Shown: positions 27,961 to 37,503, numbered from the stretch's first letter. The stretch is 63,801 nt of DNA from Oscillatoriales cyanobacterium (GCA_011390955.1 JAABRM010000042.1:1-63801); one strand, 5' to 3'. The notes: a model not told the origin generated them from the letters alone. A program made the numbers and translations.

Positions 27961-30900
27961 TTATTTTTTGCCCACTTTTGACTGATAAATGGGAATTTGA
28001 ATCAAAAACTCAGTTCCCTGACCAATCTCTGAATGACACTCAATAATCCCGCCATGTTTCTCCACAATAATTTTATAACTAATCGACATCCCCAGACCCG
28101 TTCCCTTGCCTACAGGCTTCGTGGTAAAAAAGGGATCAAATAAACGCTTTTGTACATCCTCGCTCATGCCTGGGCCATTATCCTGAATGCGAATCGACAC
28201 CTGAGAAGGTTTCATCCCTTCGGTGGGTGCGACCATCTCGGTAGTAATGGTAATAATATGTGGATTGGGCTGATTTTCCAGGGCATCCATTGCATTAGCC
28301 AGGACATTCATAAAGACTTGATTGAGTTGACCGGCATAGCATTCTACTTTCGGTAAATCTGCATAGTTTTTAATAATTTCAATTCCGGCATTTTTGCCTT
28401 TGGGTTTGCAGCGATTCTGTAAAATCAACAGAGTGCTATCAATCCCTTCATGGATATTCACCGGCTTCATTTCCGCCTCATCCAAACGGGAGAAATTGCG
28501 TAAAGATAAGACAATCTGACTAATTCGTTCCGCGCCAATTTCCATCGAGGCTAAGATTTTGGGCAAATCTTCCATTAAAAAGTCCAGGTCGATATTTTCC
28601 GCTTCTTCTTGAATTTCTGGCACCGGATCCGGGTAATTTTTTTGATACAACTCCATCAAACCGAGCAAGTCTTCCACATAGTTTTTGGTGTGAACCAGGT
28701 TGCCGGTAATAAAGTTGACGGGGTTATTAATTTCGTGGGCAATTCCCGCCACCATTTGCCCCAAACCAGACATTTTTTCCGTTTGAATTAGCTGGCTTTG
28801 AGTTTGTTTGAGGTTTTGTAAGGCTTCGCTGAGTTGTTGGGCTTGGGTTTGGGCAGCCAAGGCTGCGGCATGAGTTTGGGCGTAGAGTTCCGCTTGGTCA
28901 ATGGAGAGGGCGACTTGATCGATCACCGCGTGGAGGAGTTCCACTTCGCTATCGGTCCAAGGACGCGGCCCACTAGAATGGCTACAAACCACCGCCCCTA
29001 GCTGTCCCGATCGCGTTTCCAAGGGTAAAAGCAGTACGGAAGTAATGCCCATTTCACTCATCAGCGATCGGGTATCTTCATCTAAATTTTCCTGGGTCAT
29101 CACTTCGTCTACGCGCAAAGCTTCGAGATGTTTAATTCGATAAGCCAAAGGCCCACTTTTTTTCGGCGGATATTCGCACAATAAACTGGGCAGTTCGGGA
29201 AGTCTTGATTCATGGGTAACGGTGAGCGAAGATTGGATCGGATTGTGGAAATACCAGACAAATTGGCAGCGGTCAATCTTTAGTAAGCTGCGGATTTCAT
29301 TCACTGCGGTTTCCAGAATCGTATCCAAATCCAAAGAATTGCGAATTTGGCTGGCTAGTCGGAACAGCAAGCCTTCCCGACGAGAGAGTAACGCTTCTCT
29401 AGCCCAAGCCCGGTCAATGGCCACCGCGATCGCATTTGCCACCCATCCCAAGGCACTTTGAATCGAGTCCGTAAACGGTTCGCGACTACATAAAATCATC
29501 ACTCCCGCTAACCGTTCTTCAAGGATTAAAGGATAACCGACGAAATTTGCTTGCAGTAAACAACTATTGGGAAACAGTTCTTGGAGATCCCCACTCATGT
29601 CAGACAAATTGCCCGTGACCAGTTGACGTTTTTGGCCAATATTGCCCACTAAAGATTCACCGGGAAGACAACGCTGGGGAAAGAGATTCTCATTTAATAT
29701 ATCTCCGGCTTTGGCCCGGAGTTCTAGCACGTTCGCCACTGAATTAAAAATCCAAATATTCGCCGAATTAATTTCCAGGTATTTCACCACCGCATCCACA
29801 CAATGTTGCAAGAGGTTTGCTAAAGACCCTCCCTGTCCCAAGGTCAGACCCATTTCAGCGCTAAAAGCACTCAGGTGGGCGCGTTCCCAAAGCATTGCTT
29901 CGGTTTTTTTGCGTTCTGTAATATCCTGAAAATAAACTGACAATCCTACGGGATGAGGATTGGCTCGGATATCTAACCAAATCCCAAATAAAGGTTCAAA
30001 TACTTCAAAATGAACCATTATGTTATCGCTCATGGCCTGGTGGCATTGTTGTCCAATCGTGTCCAATAGATCGGGGAACTCTTGCCAAATCTTTTTATTA
30101 ATTAATTCTTCTCTGTCTCTCTGAAAAATTTCTTCTGCCCGCAAATTAATATAACTAAATTTCCAGGATTTATCTAAGACAAAAAAACCATCACTAATAC
30201 TTTCTAATATGTTGACAATTTTTCGATGAGATTTGGCTAATTTTTCTTCTGATTCTTTGCGATCGGTAATTTCAAAAATTGCCCCATCAATATAAAGTAT
30301 CCCCCCGGACTTGCTAAAAATTCCCCGTCCTTGGTCATGGACCCATTTAACTTGGCCATCCGCTGCAATTAAGCGATAATCAATAGAGAATGAGGGTTTT
30401 TTGGAGTTGACGCTATTAAGAGTTTGTGCGACAAATATTTTATCTTCAGCATAAATCAAGTCATAATAATTATAATCGGCGTCAAAAATTATTCGCTCGT
30501 TAGAATAGCCAACTATCTCAGAAATAGCTTCACTGATAAATTCTAAAGTAGGTTGTTTTTCCAGGATACAGCGGTAAATTGCTCCGGGAATGTTAGAAAT
30601 CCAATGACTGAGTAAATGCTCTGGTTCTGGCAAGGTTTGTGACAATTGATACACCGATAAACCCGACGGGGCTTTTTGTGTATATAACGGGGTGACTCCG
30701 GGTTTATTTTTCTGAGAAATTAAATGATTTTTGAGGGAACTTTGAGAACTTTCTGGCTCGGAATATAGAGGCAATCCAGAGATATTAATATTCACGATAA
30801 AATAGGCGAAGGCTTCCCCCTGGCTATCTCGTTGCACGGTCCAGTGACTCGCCACGGTAATTTCCTGAAGATTTCCCTGGCGTTCGCGAAGCGGCGCGGA

Positions 30901-31275
30901 TGCGCCATCGCTTTTGCTAGGTAAAGGTTGGTTCCCGTTTCGCGCCAATTTCTTATGCCGGGATGGGGGGGATGAATCCTGTTTACACTGAAAAAGTATT
31001 CCTTCCCAATGACCCTCGCTTAACAAGTGCCTTTTTACCTCCGCTTCCGCGATCGCAAAACGGGTGTTTAATAACAGATCGGCGTTTTGCCCGAGAACTT
31101 CGGCGCTAGACCATCCATATAGCCGCTCACAGCCATGATTCCAGTGAATAATTCGCCCATTGAGGGCAACACCCATCATAGCTAAATTGCCCAAGTCTTG
31201 TGCTCCTGATAATGAGAGCGAACTTGCCGTTGATGGAAACTCAATAGAGTGATGATTTGGTTGCTGATTGAGCAT
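27961..31275 (-). CDS. PAS/GAF sensor histidine kinase
   Basis: A 1104-residue, apparently soluble sensor kinase with no membrane segment. Domains in order: PAS (about 20-90), PAS-PAC (about 230-345, ending FEITDRKESEE), PAS-PAC (about 355-465, ending DITERKKTE), GAF (about 480-625), GAF (about 640-790), a coiled segment, then dimerisation/phosphoacceptor with AHEINNP (His near 848), and HATPase (about 985-1100; DNGPGM and GKGTGLGMSI boxes). No receiver domain is attached and no response regulator gene is adjacent. A Lys/Arg/Pro-rich stretch at about 103-130 coincides with a dispersed DNA repeat. ATG 31273-31275 has AGGAAT upstream. It probably forms an operon with the pyruvate-kinase-like gene. 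The sensed signal is unknown; GAFs lack an obvious bilin-binding Cys motif. Confidence 0.92.
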   Translation of the reverse strand: MLNQQPNHHSIEFPSTASSLSLSGAQDLGNLAMMGVALNGRIIHWNHGCERLYGWSSAEVLGQNADLLLNTRFAIAEAEVKRHLLSEGHWEGILFQCKQDSSPPSRHKKLARNGNQPLPSKSDGASAPLRERQGNLQEITVASHWTVQRDSQGEAFAYFIVNINISGLPLYSEPESSQSSLKNHLISQKNKPGVTPLYTQKAPSGLSVYQLSQTLPEPEHLLSHWISNIPGAIYRCILEKQPTLEFISEAISEIVGYSNERIIFDADYNYYDLIYAEDKIFVAQTLNSVNSKKPSFSIDYRLIAADGQVKWVHDQGRGIFSKSGGILYIDGAIFEITDRKESEEKLAKSHRKIVNILESISDGFFVLDKSWKFSYINLRAEEIFQRDREELINKKIWQEFPDLLDTIGQQCHQAMSDNIMVHFEVFEPLFGIWLDIRANPHPVGLSVYFQDITERKKTEAMLWERAHLSAFSAEMGLTLGQGGSLANLLQHCVDAVVKYLEINSANIWIFNSVANVLELRAKAGDILNENLFPQRCLPGESLVGNIGQKRQLVTGNLSDMSGDLQELFPNSCLLQANFVGYPLILEERLAGVMILCSREPFTDSIQSALGWVANAIAVAIDRAWAREALLSRREGLLFRLASQIRNSLDLDTILETAVNEIRSLLKIDRCQFVWYFHNPIQSSLTVTHESRLPELPSLLCEYPPKKSGPLAYRIKHLEALRVDEVMTQENLDEDTRSLMSEMGITSVLLLPLETRSGQLGAVVCSHSSGPRPWTDSEVELLHAVIDQVALSIDQAELYAQTHAAALAAQTQAQQLSEALQNLKQTQSQLIQTEKMSGLGQMVAGIAHEINNPVNFITGNLVHTKNYVEDLLGLMELYQKNYPDPVPEIQEEAENIDLDFLMEDLPKILASMEIGAERISQIVLSLRNFSRLDEAEMKPVNIHEGIDSTLLILQNRCKPKGKNAGIEIIKNYADLPKVECYAGQLNQVFMNVLANAMDALENQPNPHIITITTEMVAPTEGMKPSQVSIRIQDNGPGMSEDVQKRLFDPFFTTKPVGKGTGLGMSISYKIIVEKHGGIIECHSEIGQGTEFLIQIPIYQSKVGKK
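30889..30965 (-). repeat. Dispersed repeat inserted in frame in the histidine kinase gene
   Basis: GCGTTCGCGAAGCGGCGCGG (from 30893) and the following ATGCGCCATCGC are palindromic, GC-rich DNA of the same style as 21616-21645. It encodes a basic, disordered linker (LARNGNQPLPSKSDGASAPL) between the first and second PAS domains, where an insertion is tolerated. Confidence 0.55.
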
Positions 31276-32425
31276 GATTTATTCCTAGTAAATATGCAAA
31301 GTTTGTCACCGTTTGCTATCCTCTTTGATCCAACATTGTCCGCTAACAGCGATTGGCGATATCGGTGATAGATCCACATCGGTGAATGCACGATCTATCT
31401 CTGACAGGGATGGAAGCATCAAGCATAACGGATCATCGATTTAGCTAGGTGCTAATCGAACCCTGACATAACTTACGCATTACCTCTATATAGCATTACC
31501 TACCTATATATATATATTAGGGGTGATTTCGCTCGATCGCCCCTACCTAAACGGGCTAGATCGCAAATATTGCGTAAGTCCTGCCTGATTAATTCCCAGA
31601 GAAAATAATTTTGGGTGCGATTTTTATTCCTATCAGAGAATTTCCATCTATTTTTGTTCAGCATCGGACGAAAATGATACCGTTCCTGAGAAACCCGATC
31701 GTTCAAAGCATAGATATTTTGTTGATTTGTTTACCATCAGACCCAAACTTCTAGCTTTCACCGGAAAGACGGTGTAAGAGAAGCCTTACTATCCGAGGAT
31801 TGTGTTCGGGGGTCTGTTCTGGGGTGCCAGAATCGCCGACCAAAATTCTCAGAAATGGTCAAAACGCGGTTACATTCACAACTTACCCAAGCTGTGACCA
31901 GAGTATCTCTTACTTCGATTGTAACTGTCCCGTTCCCTAATCGAACAGTTGACAAGGAATAAAGGTCTGAAGTGTGGTGTTAGGGTTTTATGACTCAGAG
32001 GGTGAATTTTACTCATGCTGGATCAAACGGCATTGAACCAGGGACTCAACCAGGGTGGATGGATCCTTTTTGGCTCTGGTGATTTTTTCTCGGTAGGCTA
32101 AGATTCAATTGTAATCAGTGTTTTGCTGTTTTTTTCTCTGACGGTTAAATTGTTTAGGGAATTTTTTATGCGACTAAGATGGGGCTTTTTTAGGTTTTTC
32201 TGCTGATTTTTAGTTGAAAAAAGTTAATCGAGTGGGTGATTGCAATCATCCATTTTTTCTGGGTAAAGAGGTCAACTGAGCCGCTAAGGTATCCACAAAT
32301 ATACCACAGATTGTGAAGCTAAGTTTCTGGTGATGGGATGGGAAAATTAACGGCAGAGCGAACGGTCAATAATCAACAGTCAACAGTTAAGGAATTTTTG
32401 GCTGAATCAAAGTGAGCCAGTTTGG
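31276..32425. other. Long spacer between the histidine kinase and ruvC
   Basis: About 1150 nt. It holds the kinase promoter region, a GGGGTGATTTCGCTCGATCG-CCCC hairpin-like repeat near 31520-31545, a candidate structured RNA (31737-31970) and an AT-rich tail with no genes. Two minus-strand open frames (31500-31706 and 31758-31955) are not supported by ribosome binding sites or by any domain. Confidence 0.45.
31737..31970. ncRNA. Candidate structured non-coding RNA (strand unresolved)
   Basis: Several helices nest consistently. TCAGACC (31737-31743) pairs with GGTCTGA (31964-31970). GTAAGAGA (31774-31781) pairs with TCTCTTAC (31906-31913). Inside this, TTCTGG-GGTG-CCAGAA (31817-31832) forms a tight hairpin. 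TTCGATT (31914-31920) pairs with AATCGAA (31939-31945), and CACCG with CGGTG near 31760-31774. The layout is a closing stem with three or four branches, about 234 nt long. I cannot match it to 6S, tmRNA, RNase P or SRP RNA, and no promoter or T-run settles the strand. Confidence 0.25.
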
Positions 32426-32932
32426 TTAAAGAAAGCGATTAAACCAAGCGGTTAAAGCAACGGCTAACCCATCAGCGGCATCATCGGGGCGGGGAATTTC
32501 CGGGAGGTTCAGTTCTCTGGCAACGGCGGCTTGAACTTGATGTTTTTCCGCATTGCCATAGCCGGTTAAGGCTTGTTTAATTTGGGCGGGGGTATATTCA
32601 ACTAAGGGCAGTTTATGTTGGGCTAAAACCAATAGGAGAACTCCGCGAGCTTGGGCGACTAAAATGGTGTTGCCCATGCGGTAGAAAAAGAGTTTTTCAG
32701 CGGCGACGAGGTGGGGCTGTATTTGGTTGATTAAGGTGTGTAAATCTTCATAAATGGTGCAGAGGCGATCGCCCATTTCTTGACTTGAGGGAGTTTGAAT
32801 AATGCCGAAATCCAGGGGTGATACCTGGGTTAAATTTGGACTTGCTTGATTTGCTTGATTTTCTTGGCAAACAATTGCCCCAAACCCCAATCTGGCTAAT
32901 CCGGGATCTAATCCTAAAATACGTTTTTGCAT
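32426..32932 (-). CDS. ruvC: Crossover junction endodeoxyribonuclease RuvC
   Basis: Resolves Holliday junctions with RuvAB by symmetric nicking. The 168 residues have the RNase-H-fold acidic set: Asp9 in [12 protein letters not shown], Glu in VAAEKLFF (about residue 79) and the C-terminal Asp pair in [12 protein letters not shown] (about 152-163). The segment QARGVLLL and [11 protein letters not shown] are family-typical. Length is normal for cyanobacteria. The start ATG (32930-32932) lies within heptamer-rich DNA and has no strong ribosome binding site. It follows chlI on the same strand after a 389-nt gap full of repeats, so cotranscription is uncertain. Confidence 0.95.
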   Translation of the reverse strand: MQKRILGLDPGLARLGFGAIVCQENQANQASPNLTQVSPLDFGIIQTPSSQEMGDRLCTIYEDLHTLINQIQPHLVAAEKLFFYRMGNTILVAQARGVLLLVLAQHKLPLVEYTPAQIKQALTGYGNAEKHQVQAAVARELNLPEIPRPDDAADGLAVALTAWFNRFL

Positions 32933-32936
32933 GATT

Positions 32937-33014
32937 ATGTTATTAGTTGTTGGTTGTTGGTTATTTGTTGTTTGTTATTAGTTGTTAGTTGTTGGTTGTT
33001 GGTTATTTGTTATC
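32937..33014 (-). repeat. Degenerate heptanucleotide array between chlI and ruvC
   Basis: TTGTTGG-type heptamers (with TTATTTG variants) occupy the DNA immediately upstream of ruvC. They are of the same family as the arrays at 21139, 34483, 37460 and 41147. Confidence 0.75.
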
Positions 33015-33060
33015 TGGGCTAGATGCCCGAATAAATAACCACAAATTAACAATTAAAAAT

Positions 33061-33215
33061 TAAGTAGGTGAACATAATTAATTGCACTTTTCTTTCCCCG
33101 CCGATAGGCTTTGGATTCCCGTCGGAGTTTACCCCCGCGAAGGCCGCCATCGGCGGGAATGACAGTCTTTCTTCTAATGGGGTCTGTGGTGCATTTATTT
33201 CTGCCCGTAAACTTA
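33061..33215 (-). mobile_element. MITE family A, copy 1 (about 155 bp)
   Basis: One end reads TAAGTAGGTGAACATAATTA. The inner part carries GACGGGAATCC and GTCATTCCCGCC blocks, and the other end is diverged (CTGCCCGTAAACTTA). It is the inverse orientation of the copy at 48854-49008, with which it shares almost the whole interior, including a GGCGGCCTTCGCGGGGGTAA block. Confidence 0.8.
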
Positions 33216-33221
33216 ACAATT

Positions 33222-33312
33222 AACAACAAGCAACCATTAACCACCAACAAACAACGAACAACAAACAACGAACAACGAACAACGAACAACTTGCCAACAA
33301 TCAACAATCAAC
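33222..33312 (+). repeat. Heptanucleotide arrays downstream of chlI
   Basis: Tandem AACAACG, AACAAAC and related heptamers run from the MITE almost to the chlI stop. Several sub-arrays of 2-4 copies with different unit sequences adjoin, suggesting repeated slippage and spread. Confidence 0.75.
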
Positions 33313-33321
33313 TAATAACAA

Positions 33322-34413
33322 TTAATTTTCTTCCGCCATTTCAATGCCAAAGACGCGGCAGAATACTTTTTGCACTTTATAGCCCGAATCAATGGATTCT
33401 AGGGGGTCTTTCCGCAGGCGGTGACGTAAGCAGAGGGTGACGACCCGGCGAATATCATCAACGGTGACTTCGGTGCGACCTTCTAATGCCGCGATCGCTT
33501 TGGCGGCCCGGTTGGTGACTAAATCTCCCCGTAATCCATCTACATCTAGTTCCGCACAAACCTGAGAAATTTGTACCCGGAGATCGTAGTCAATGGTGAC
33601 GGACGGTAAAAGTTTTTGGGCTTCTACCAGCCGTTTTTGCATTTCTTCTTGGGGGTTAACGTGCTTTTCCAGATAGGTCTGGGGATTTTGGTCAAAGCTT
33701 GACCGTTCTTCGACAATTTGGACTCGCAGAGCAGGATCTTTGACGGTGCGAATTTCCGCGTGCATTCCGAAGCGATCGAGCAGTTGGGGTCTGAGTTCTC
33801 CTTCTTCCGGGTTGCCAGAACCTACGAGGACAAACCGGGCTGGGTGGCGAATGGAAATCCCTTCCCGTTCTACGGTGTTCCAACCAGAGGCAGCGGAGTC
33901 GAGGAGGACATCCACCAGGTGATCGTCGAGCAGGTTGACTTCATCGACGTAGAGGATGCCCCGGTTGGCTTTGGCTAGTAATCCGGGTTCAAAGGCTTTC
34001 ACCCCTTCGGATAGGGCTTTTTCGATGTCAATGGTGCCGCAAACTCGGTCTTCTGTGGCGCCTAGGGGCAGGTCTACCATTGTGACTTTTTTCTGAGCGA
34101 TCGGCAGTTCTTCGTGGCGGGCTAGGCGATCGCGCACCATATCGCTCATCATTTCAGGATCTTTGGGATCGCTGTTAAAGGGGTCATCGGCCACCACATC
34201 GATTTCCGGTAGCAGATCGGCTAAAGCGCGGATAGTGGTCGATTTGCCCGTGCCGCGATCGCCCATAATCATCACACCGCCAATTTTGGGGTCAATCACG
34301 TTTAACAATAGCGCTAATTTCATCTCTTCCTGACCGACAATGGCCGTGAAAGGAAAAACCGCGCGACGGGAAGTTGCTGTAGAGTTGGGGGTTGCTAGGG
34401 CTGTCGGACTCAC
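33322..34413 (-). CDS. chlI: Magnesium chelatase ATPase subunit I
   Basis: AAA+ motor of Mg-chelatase (with ChlD and ChlH), which inserts Mg into protoporphyrin IX at the first committed step of chlorophyll synthesis. The 363 residues show Walker [10 protein letters not shown] (51-59), Walker [12 protein letters not shown] (about 152-162), the sensor [22 protein letters not shown] (in two blocks around 210) and the ChlI-specific [14 protein letters not shown]. Length and motifs match cyanobacterial and plastid ChlI. ATG 34411-34413 follows an AT-rich leader. Neighbouring ruvC and dapB are unrelated to tetrapyrroles. Confidence 0.97.
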   Translation of the reverse strand: MSPTALATPNSTATSRRAVFPFTAIVGQEEMKLALLLNVIDPKIGGVMIMGDRGTGKSTTIRALADLLPEIDVVADDPFNSDPKDPEMMSDMVRDRLARHEELPIAQKKVTMVDLPLGATEDRVCGTIDIEKALSEGVKAFEPGLLAKANRGILYVDEVNLLDDHLVDVLLDSAASGWNTVEREGISIRHPARFVLVGSGNPEEGELRPQLLDRFGMHAEIRTVKDPALRVQIVEERSSFDQNPQTYLEKHVNPQEEMQKRLVEAQKLLPSVTIDYDLRVQISQVCAELDVDGLRGDLVTNRAAKAIAALEGRTEVTVDDIRRVVTLCLRHRLRKDPLESIDSGYKVQKVFCRVFGIEMAEEN

Positions 34414-34482
34414 GAAATTACCTAAATCTTACAATAATTAGTCGTTTTTATTGTGCCATAGAGTCAGGCACAAGAATCATCG

Positions 34483-34705
34483 GATTGTTGTTGGTTGTTG
34501 GTTGTTGGTTGTTGGTTGGTTGTTGTTGGTTGTTGGTTGATTGTTGTTGGTTGGTGGTTGGTGGTTGATGGTTGTTGGTTGGTGGTTGGTGGTTGGTGGT
34601 GGGTGATTCAAATAACAAATAACGAATAACAAATAACGAACAACAAACAACAAACAACGAACAACGAACAACAAATAACGAACAACAAATAACAAACAAC
34701 AAAAT
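34483..34705. repeat. Large heptanucleotide repeat tract between divergent chlI and dapB
   Basis: TTGTTGG/GTTGGTG units (34483-34600) change into AACAACG/AACAAAT units (34615-34705), so the two halves are roughly inverse complements. They could form a very long imperfect hairpin. The tract lies in the promoter region of both divergent genes. Confidence 0.85.
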
Positions 34706-34812
34706 AATATTATCTAGAAGCGATCGCAAAGGATTGGTTAAAGTGATCCCACCACTGGTCTAAAATTCGGTCTAGAAGTTACCAGAATATTTTTCAGAAT
34801 ATTTTTTGTCTT

Positions 34813-35640
34813 ATGGCGAATCAAGAACCGATTCCGGTAATTGTTAATGGGGCAGCGGGCAAAATGGGTCGCGAAACGATCAAAGCTGTGGCTGCTGCGG
34901 AGGATATGGTCCTGTTTGGGGCGATCGATATCAATCCAGAGATTCAGGGACAAGATGTGGGCGAGGTGATTGGATGCGGTGCTTTGGAAGTGCCGATTAT
35001 GAATGACGCTCAACCGATTCTCTGTGCGGCATCCCAAGAAAAACAGCCCGCTGTGATGGTGGATTTTACCCATCCGAAGACGGTTTATGAGAATGTTCGG
35101 GCAGCGATCGCTTATGGCGTCCGTCCGGTAGTGGGCACCACGGGTCTGAGTCCCACGCAAATTGATGAACTGGCGGAATTTGCCGATAAAGCCAGCACGG
35201 GTTGTTTAATTATTCCTAATTTCTCTATTGGCATGATTCTGCTGCAACAAGCGGCGATTCAAGCGAGTAAATACTTTGACCATGTAGAGATTATTGAACT
35301 GCACCACAACCAAAAAGCAGACGCCCCCAGTGGGACGGCGATTAAAACGGCGGAAATGCTGGCGGAAATGGGCAAAACTTACAATCAGCCCAAGGTGAAA
35401 GAAACTGAGACTCTGGCTGGTTCTCGTGGGGGACTAGCCGATGAAGGGATCCGGATTCACAGTGTGCGGTTGCCCGGTTTACTCGCGCACCAAGAGGTGA
35501 TTTTTGGCGCCCCAGGACAGATTTACACCCTACGCCATGATACGAGCGATCGCACCTGCTATATGCCCGGAGTCCTGCTGGCAATTCGTCAAGTAATCCA
35601 TCTCAAATCCCTGGTTTATGGCCTAGAAAAGATTATTTAA
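34813..35640 (+). CDS. dapB: 4-hydroxy-tetrahydrodipicolinate reductase
   Basis: NAD(P)H-dependent step of the diaminopimelate/lysine pathway, cytoplasmic. The 275 residues have the dinucleotide-binding [10 protein letters not shown] (12-21), VVGTTGLS (106-113) and the catalytic signature [15 protein letters not shown] (162-176), with the general acid His164 and Lys168. The C-terminal [17 protein letters not shown] fits the family. ATG 34813 follows a T-rich stretch without a strong Shine-Dalgarno sequence. It is monocistronic, divergent from chlI, with the repeat tract between them. Confidence 0.97.
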   Translation: MANQEPIPVIVNGAAGKMGRETIKAVAAAEDMVLFGAIDINPEIQGQDVGEVIGCGALEVPIMNDAQPILCAASQEKQPAVMVDFTHPKTVYENVRAAIAYGVRPVVGTTGLSPTQIDELAEFADKASTGCLIIPNFSIGMILLQQAAIQASKYFDHVEIIELHHNQKADAPSGTAIKTAEMLAEMGKTYNQPKVKETETLAGSRGGLADEGIRIHSVRLPGLLAHQEVIFGAPGQIYTLRHDTSDRTCYMPGVLLAIRQVIHLKSLVYGLEKII

Positions 35641-35740
35641 TTAGCGATCGGCAGCGAGATCGGAATTCACCCTGTAGAATAGACACAGCCACCGGAAATT
35701 TTCTCAAAAGATAATTTCCGCAAATTCTCAAGTTTAAACC

Positions 35741-35781
35741 GGGCGAAGCATTCTGGTAAATTCTCACCTAATGCTTCGCCC
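35741..35781. repeat. GGGCGAAGCAT inverted repeat
   Basis: GGGCGAAGCAT (35741-35751) and ATGCTTCGCCC (35771-35781) are perfect inverse complements across 19 nt. The hairpin lies between dapB and the next plus-strand gene. It may terminate dapB transcription or be a dispersed repeat. Confidence 0.75.
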
Positions 35782-35817
35782 AAAATCATTGCTCACGCTG
35801 ATTAATCCTTGGCGATT

Positions 35818-36501
35818 ATGCTCATTCCACTGACAAGAGAAAGCTTTGAAGAACTGATTCCCGTCATTGCCACCGGATCTCAATATGTTTATTGCTGGGG
35901 CAAATTTTCTGACTTATTGAAACGATTACTAATTTCTGTCGTTGGCGTTTTAATCTTATTGATTATCGCCAACTATTTAGCCGAAAACTTGAAACCCTTC
36001 TTATTTATTATTGGCATTTTCGGCGGGTTATATTGGCTCTGGGGACCAATCTTTGAGGCCAGTCGCCGAAATGCTGAATGTCGCCGCTATAAATATAGTG
36101 GTCTTTGGCAAGGAAAAGTCTTCGATGTTTTTATCACTGAAGAATTAATTACCACAGAAGAAACCGTCAACAGTAAAGGAGAACTGGTACTGCTAGAAAA
36201 CCGCGAACGCCGCCTTAATCTCGAAGTCGGAGATAAATCAGGACCTTTGACCATCTTGCAAGTGCCTTTACAAAAAGAACATAAAGGCATTGCCGTCGGT
36301 GAAGCGGCACAAATGCTAGTTATGTCCAATCTTCAGGATCTCAGTCGCATTAGCAAAGTTTCCGATATTTATCTGCCCCGCTTAGACCTGTGGGTGAGTG
36401 ACTATCCTTATTTACGACGAGATATCTTTCTCGCTATTGGGGACGAGTTGCGGGCAGCCAGACGGCGAAACCCAGCCAGAACCGCAAGGCGATCGCCCTA
36501 A
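35818..36501 (+). CDS. Two-helix membrane protein of unknown function
   Basis: I do not recognise a named family. The 227 residues have two adjacent membrane segments (about 34-55 and 60-78), then a cytoplasm-like soluble domain of about 150 residues with an EELITTEETVNSKGELVLLE stretch. A very basic tail (RAARRRNPARTARRSP) coincides with HIP1-like DNA. It probably sits in the inner or thylakoid membrane with the large C-terminal domain on one face. ATG 35818 is chosen over an in-frame TTG at 35809. It lies downstream of dapB but is separated by 177 nt and a hairpin, so it is probably transcribed independently. Confidence 0.65.
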   Translation: MLIPLTRESFEELIPVIATGSQYVYCWGKFSDLLKRLLISVVGVLILLIIANYLAENLKPFLFIIGIFGGLYWLWGPIFEASRRNAECRRYKYSGLWQGKVFDVFITEELITTEETVNSKGELVLLENRERRLNLEVGDKSGPLTILQVPLQKEHKGIAVGEAAQMLVMSNLQDLSRISKVSDIYLPRLDLWVSDYPYLRRDIFLAIGDELRAARRRNPARTARRSP

Positions 36502-36558
36502 AGCGCGATCGGGGGATCCCGAATCCACCGAAATTCTTACCCCCTATCCCAAGTGACA

Positions 36559-37188
36559 TCAAAGCATCCCTCGCGCTTCATGTCCATAAGCTTGCCAAGC
36601 CAAATCCACCATCCCATTGAGGATCGCCACCGCCACCACCGGGCTTCCCTTGCGGCCATCCACCCGAATATGGGGAATCATCGAATCATTTAACCGGGCT
36701 TTTGCCGCATCCACCCCCACAAAACCAGCGGGACTACCAATCACCAAAGCCGGTCTAATTTCTTCCGCCTCGATGAGTTCCACGATCGCCGTTAACGCGG
36801 TTTGGGACTCACCAATCACAAAAATGCCCTCTGGATAGCGTTTCGCCAAAGTTTCTATGCCCCATGCGGCGCGGGTCTTGTCTCTTTGTGGCCGAGTAAT
36901 CGCCTCCATTGAACAATAAACTGGATTGGCAAAAGTTTTTTGAATCAGTGGGGCAATGCCTACCTGCACCATTGGCACATCCACCACAACCGTTGTCCGG
37001 GCTGCCAAAGCCGCCGCCCCCCGTTGCAGCGCTTGGTCTGAAAAGCGAATCAGAGACTTGTACTCAAAATCAGCCGTGGCATAAATCACCCGACGGACGA
37101 TTTCATACTCTGCCGGGGAAAATAGATGATCGCCGATTTCCCGGTCAATAATTCCCAAACTTTGGGCATCAGTGACGTGCCATTCCAT
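36559..37188 (-). CDS. cobH: Precorrin-8X methylmutase (cobalt-precorrin-8 isomerase)
   Basis: Cobalamin pathway enzyme (CobH/CbiC) that moves the C-11 methyl group to C-12 to give hydrogenobyrinate or cobyrinate. The 209 residues show the family pattern: ADFEYKSLIRFSDQALQRG (40-58), VVVDVPMV (67-74), VIGESQTAL and a very conserved GSPAGFVGVDAAK. The position aligned with the catalytic histidine of CobH (RMVHA in the Pseudomonas enzyme) is Tyr36 here (RRVIYATADF). I am not sure how common this is in cyanobacteria. ATG 37186-37188 follows a weak ribosome binding site. No other cob/cbi gene is adjacent. Confidence 0.92.
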   Translation of the reverse strand: MEWHVTDAQSLGIIDREIGDHLFSPAEYEIVRRVIYATADFEYKSLIRFSDQALQRGAAALAARTTVVVDVPMVQVGIAPLIQKTFANPVYCSMEAITRPQRDKTRAAWGIETLAKRYPEGIFVIGESQTALTAIVELIEAEEIRPALVIGSPAGFVGVDAAKARLNDSMIPHIRVDGRKGSPVVAVAILNGMVDLAWQAYGHEARGML

Positions 37189-37459
37189 AAGCTGCTGGAT
37201 CCTGTGATTTTTTTCTATTTAACAGCAGTATAATGCCGCTTCTGCTACATCCGAAATTACCCAAGGTCTAGGAATATTAACCACGAGCGGTATATCGATC
37301 GCTTTATAACCAGTAATTAATATGCTATAAATTATCGAGCCGGGAAAATTACTCCCATTGCTCGTTCCGGTCCGATTATGGTGAATCTCATCTTGATACC
37401 GGCAACACACATACTGTAAAATACAAACATAATGATTCGGAAAATCTTGGTGGTTATTT

Positions 37460-37503
37460 TTTGAACAACCAACAACCAACAACCAACAACCAACAACCAA
37501 CAA
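37460..37503 (+). repeat. AACAACC heptanucleotide array
   Basis: Six copies of the AACAACC heptamer, preceded by GAACAACC, lie in the 720-nt spacer upstream of cobH. The same unit occurs at 21139-21182 and within the CHAT gene. Confidence 0.85.

Noticed and set aside
31758-31955. 65-codon minus-strand frame in the ruvC-histidine kinase spacer
   Set aside because: No ribosome binding site or known motif. The same DNA shows nested inverted repeats better explained by RNA structure or chance.
34448-34729. Hydrophobic/Asn-Gln-rich frames across the chlI-dapB spacer
   Set aside because: They are translations of heptanucleotide arrays ([19 protein letters not shown]); no start signal or folded domain.
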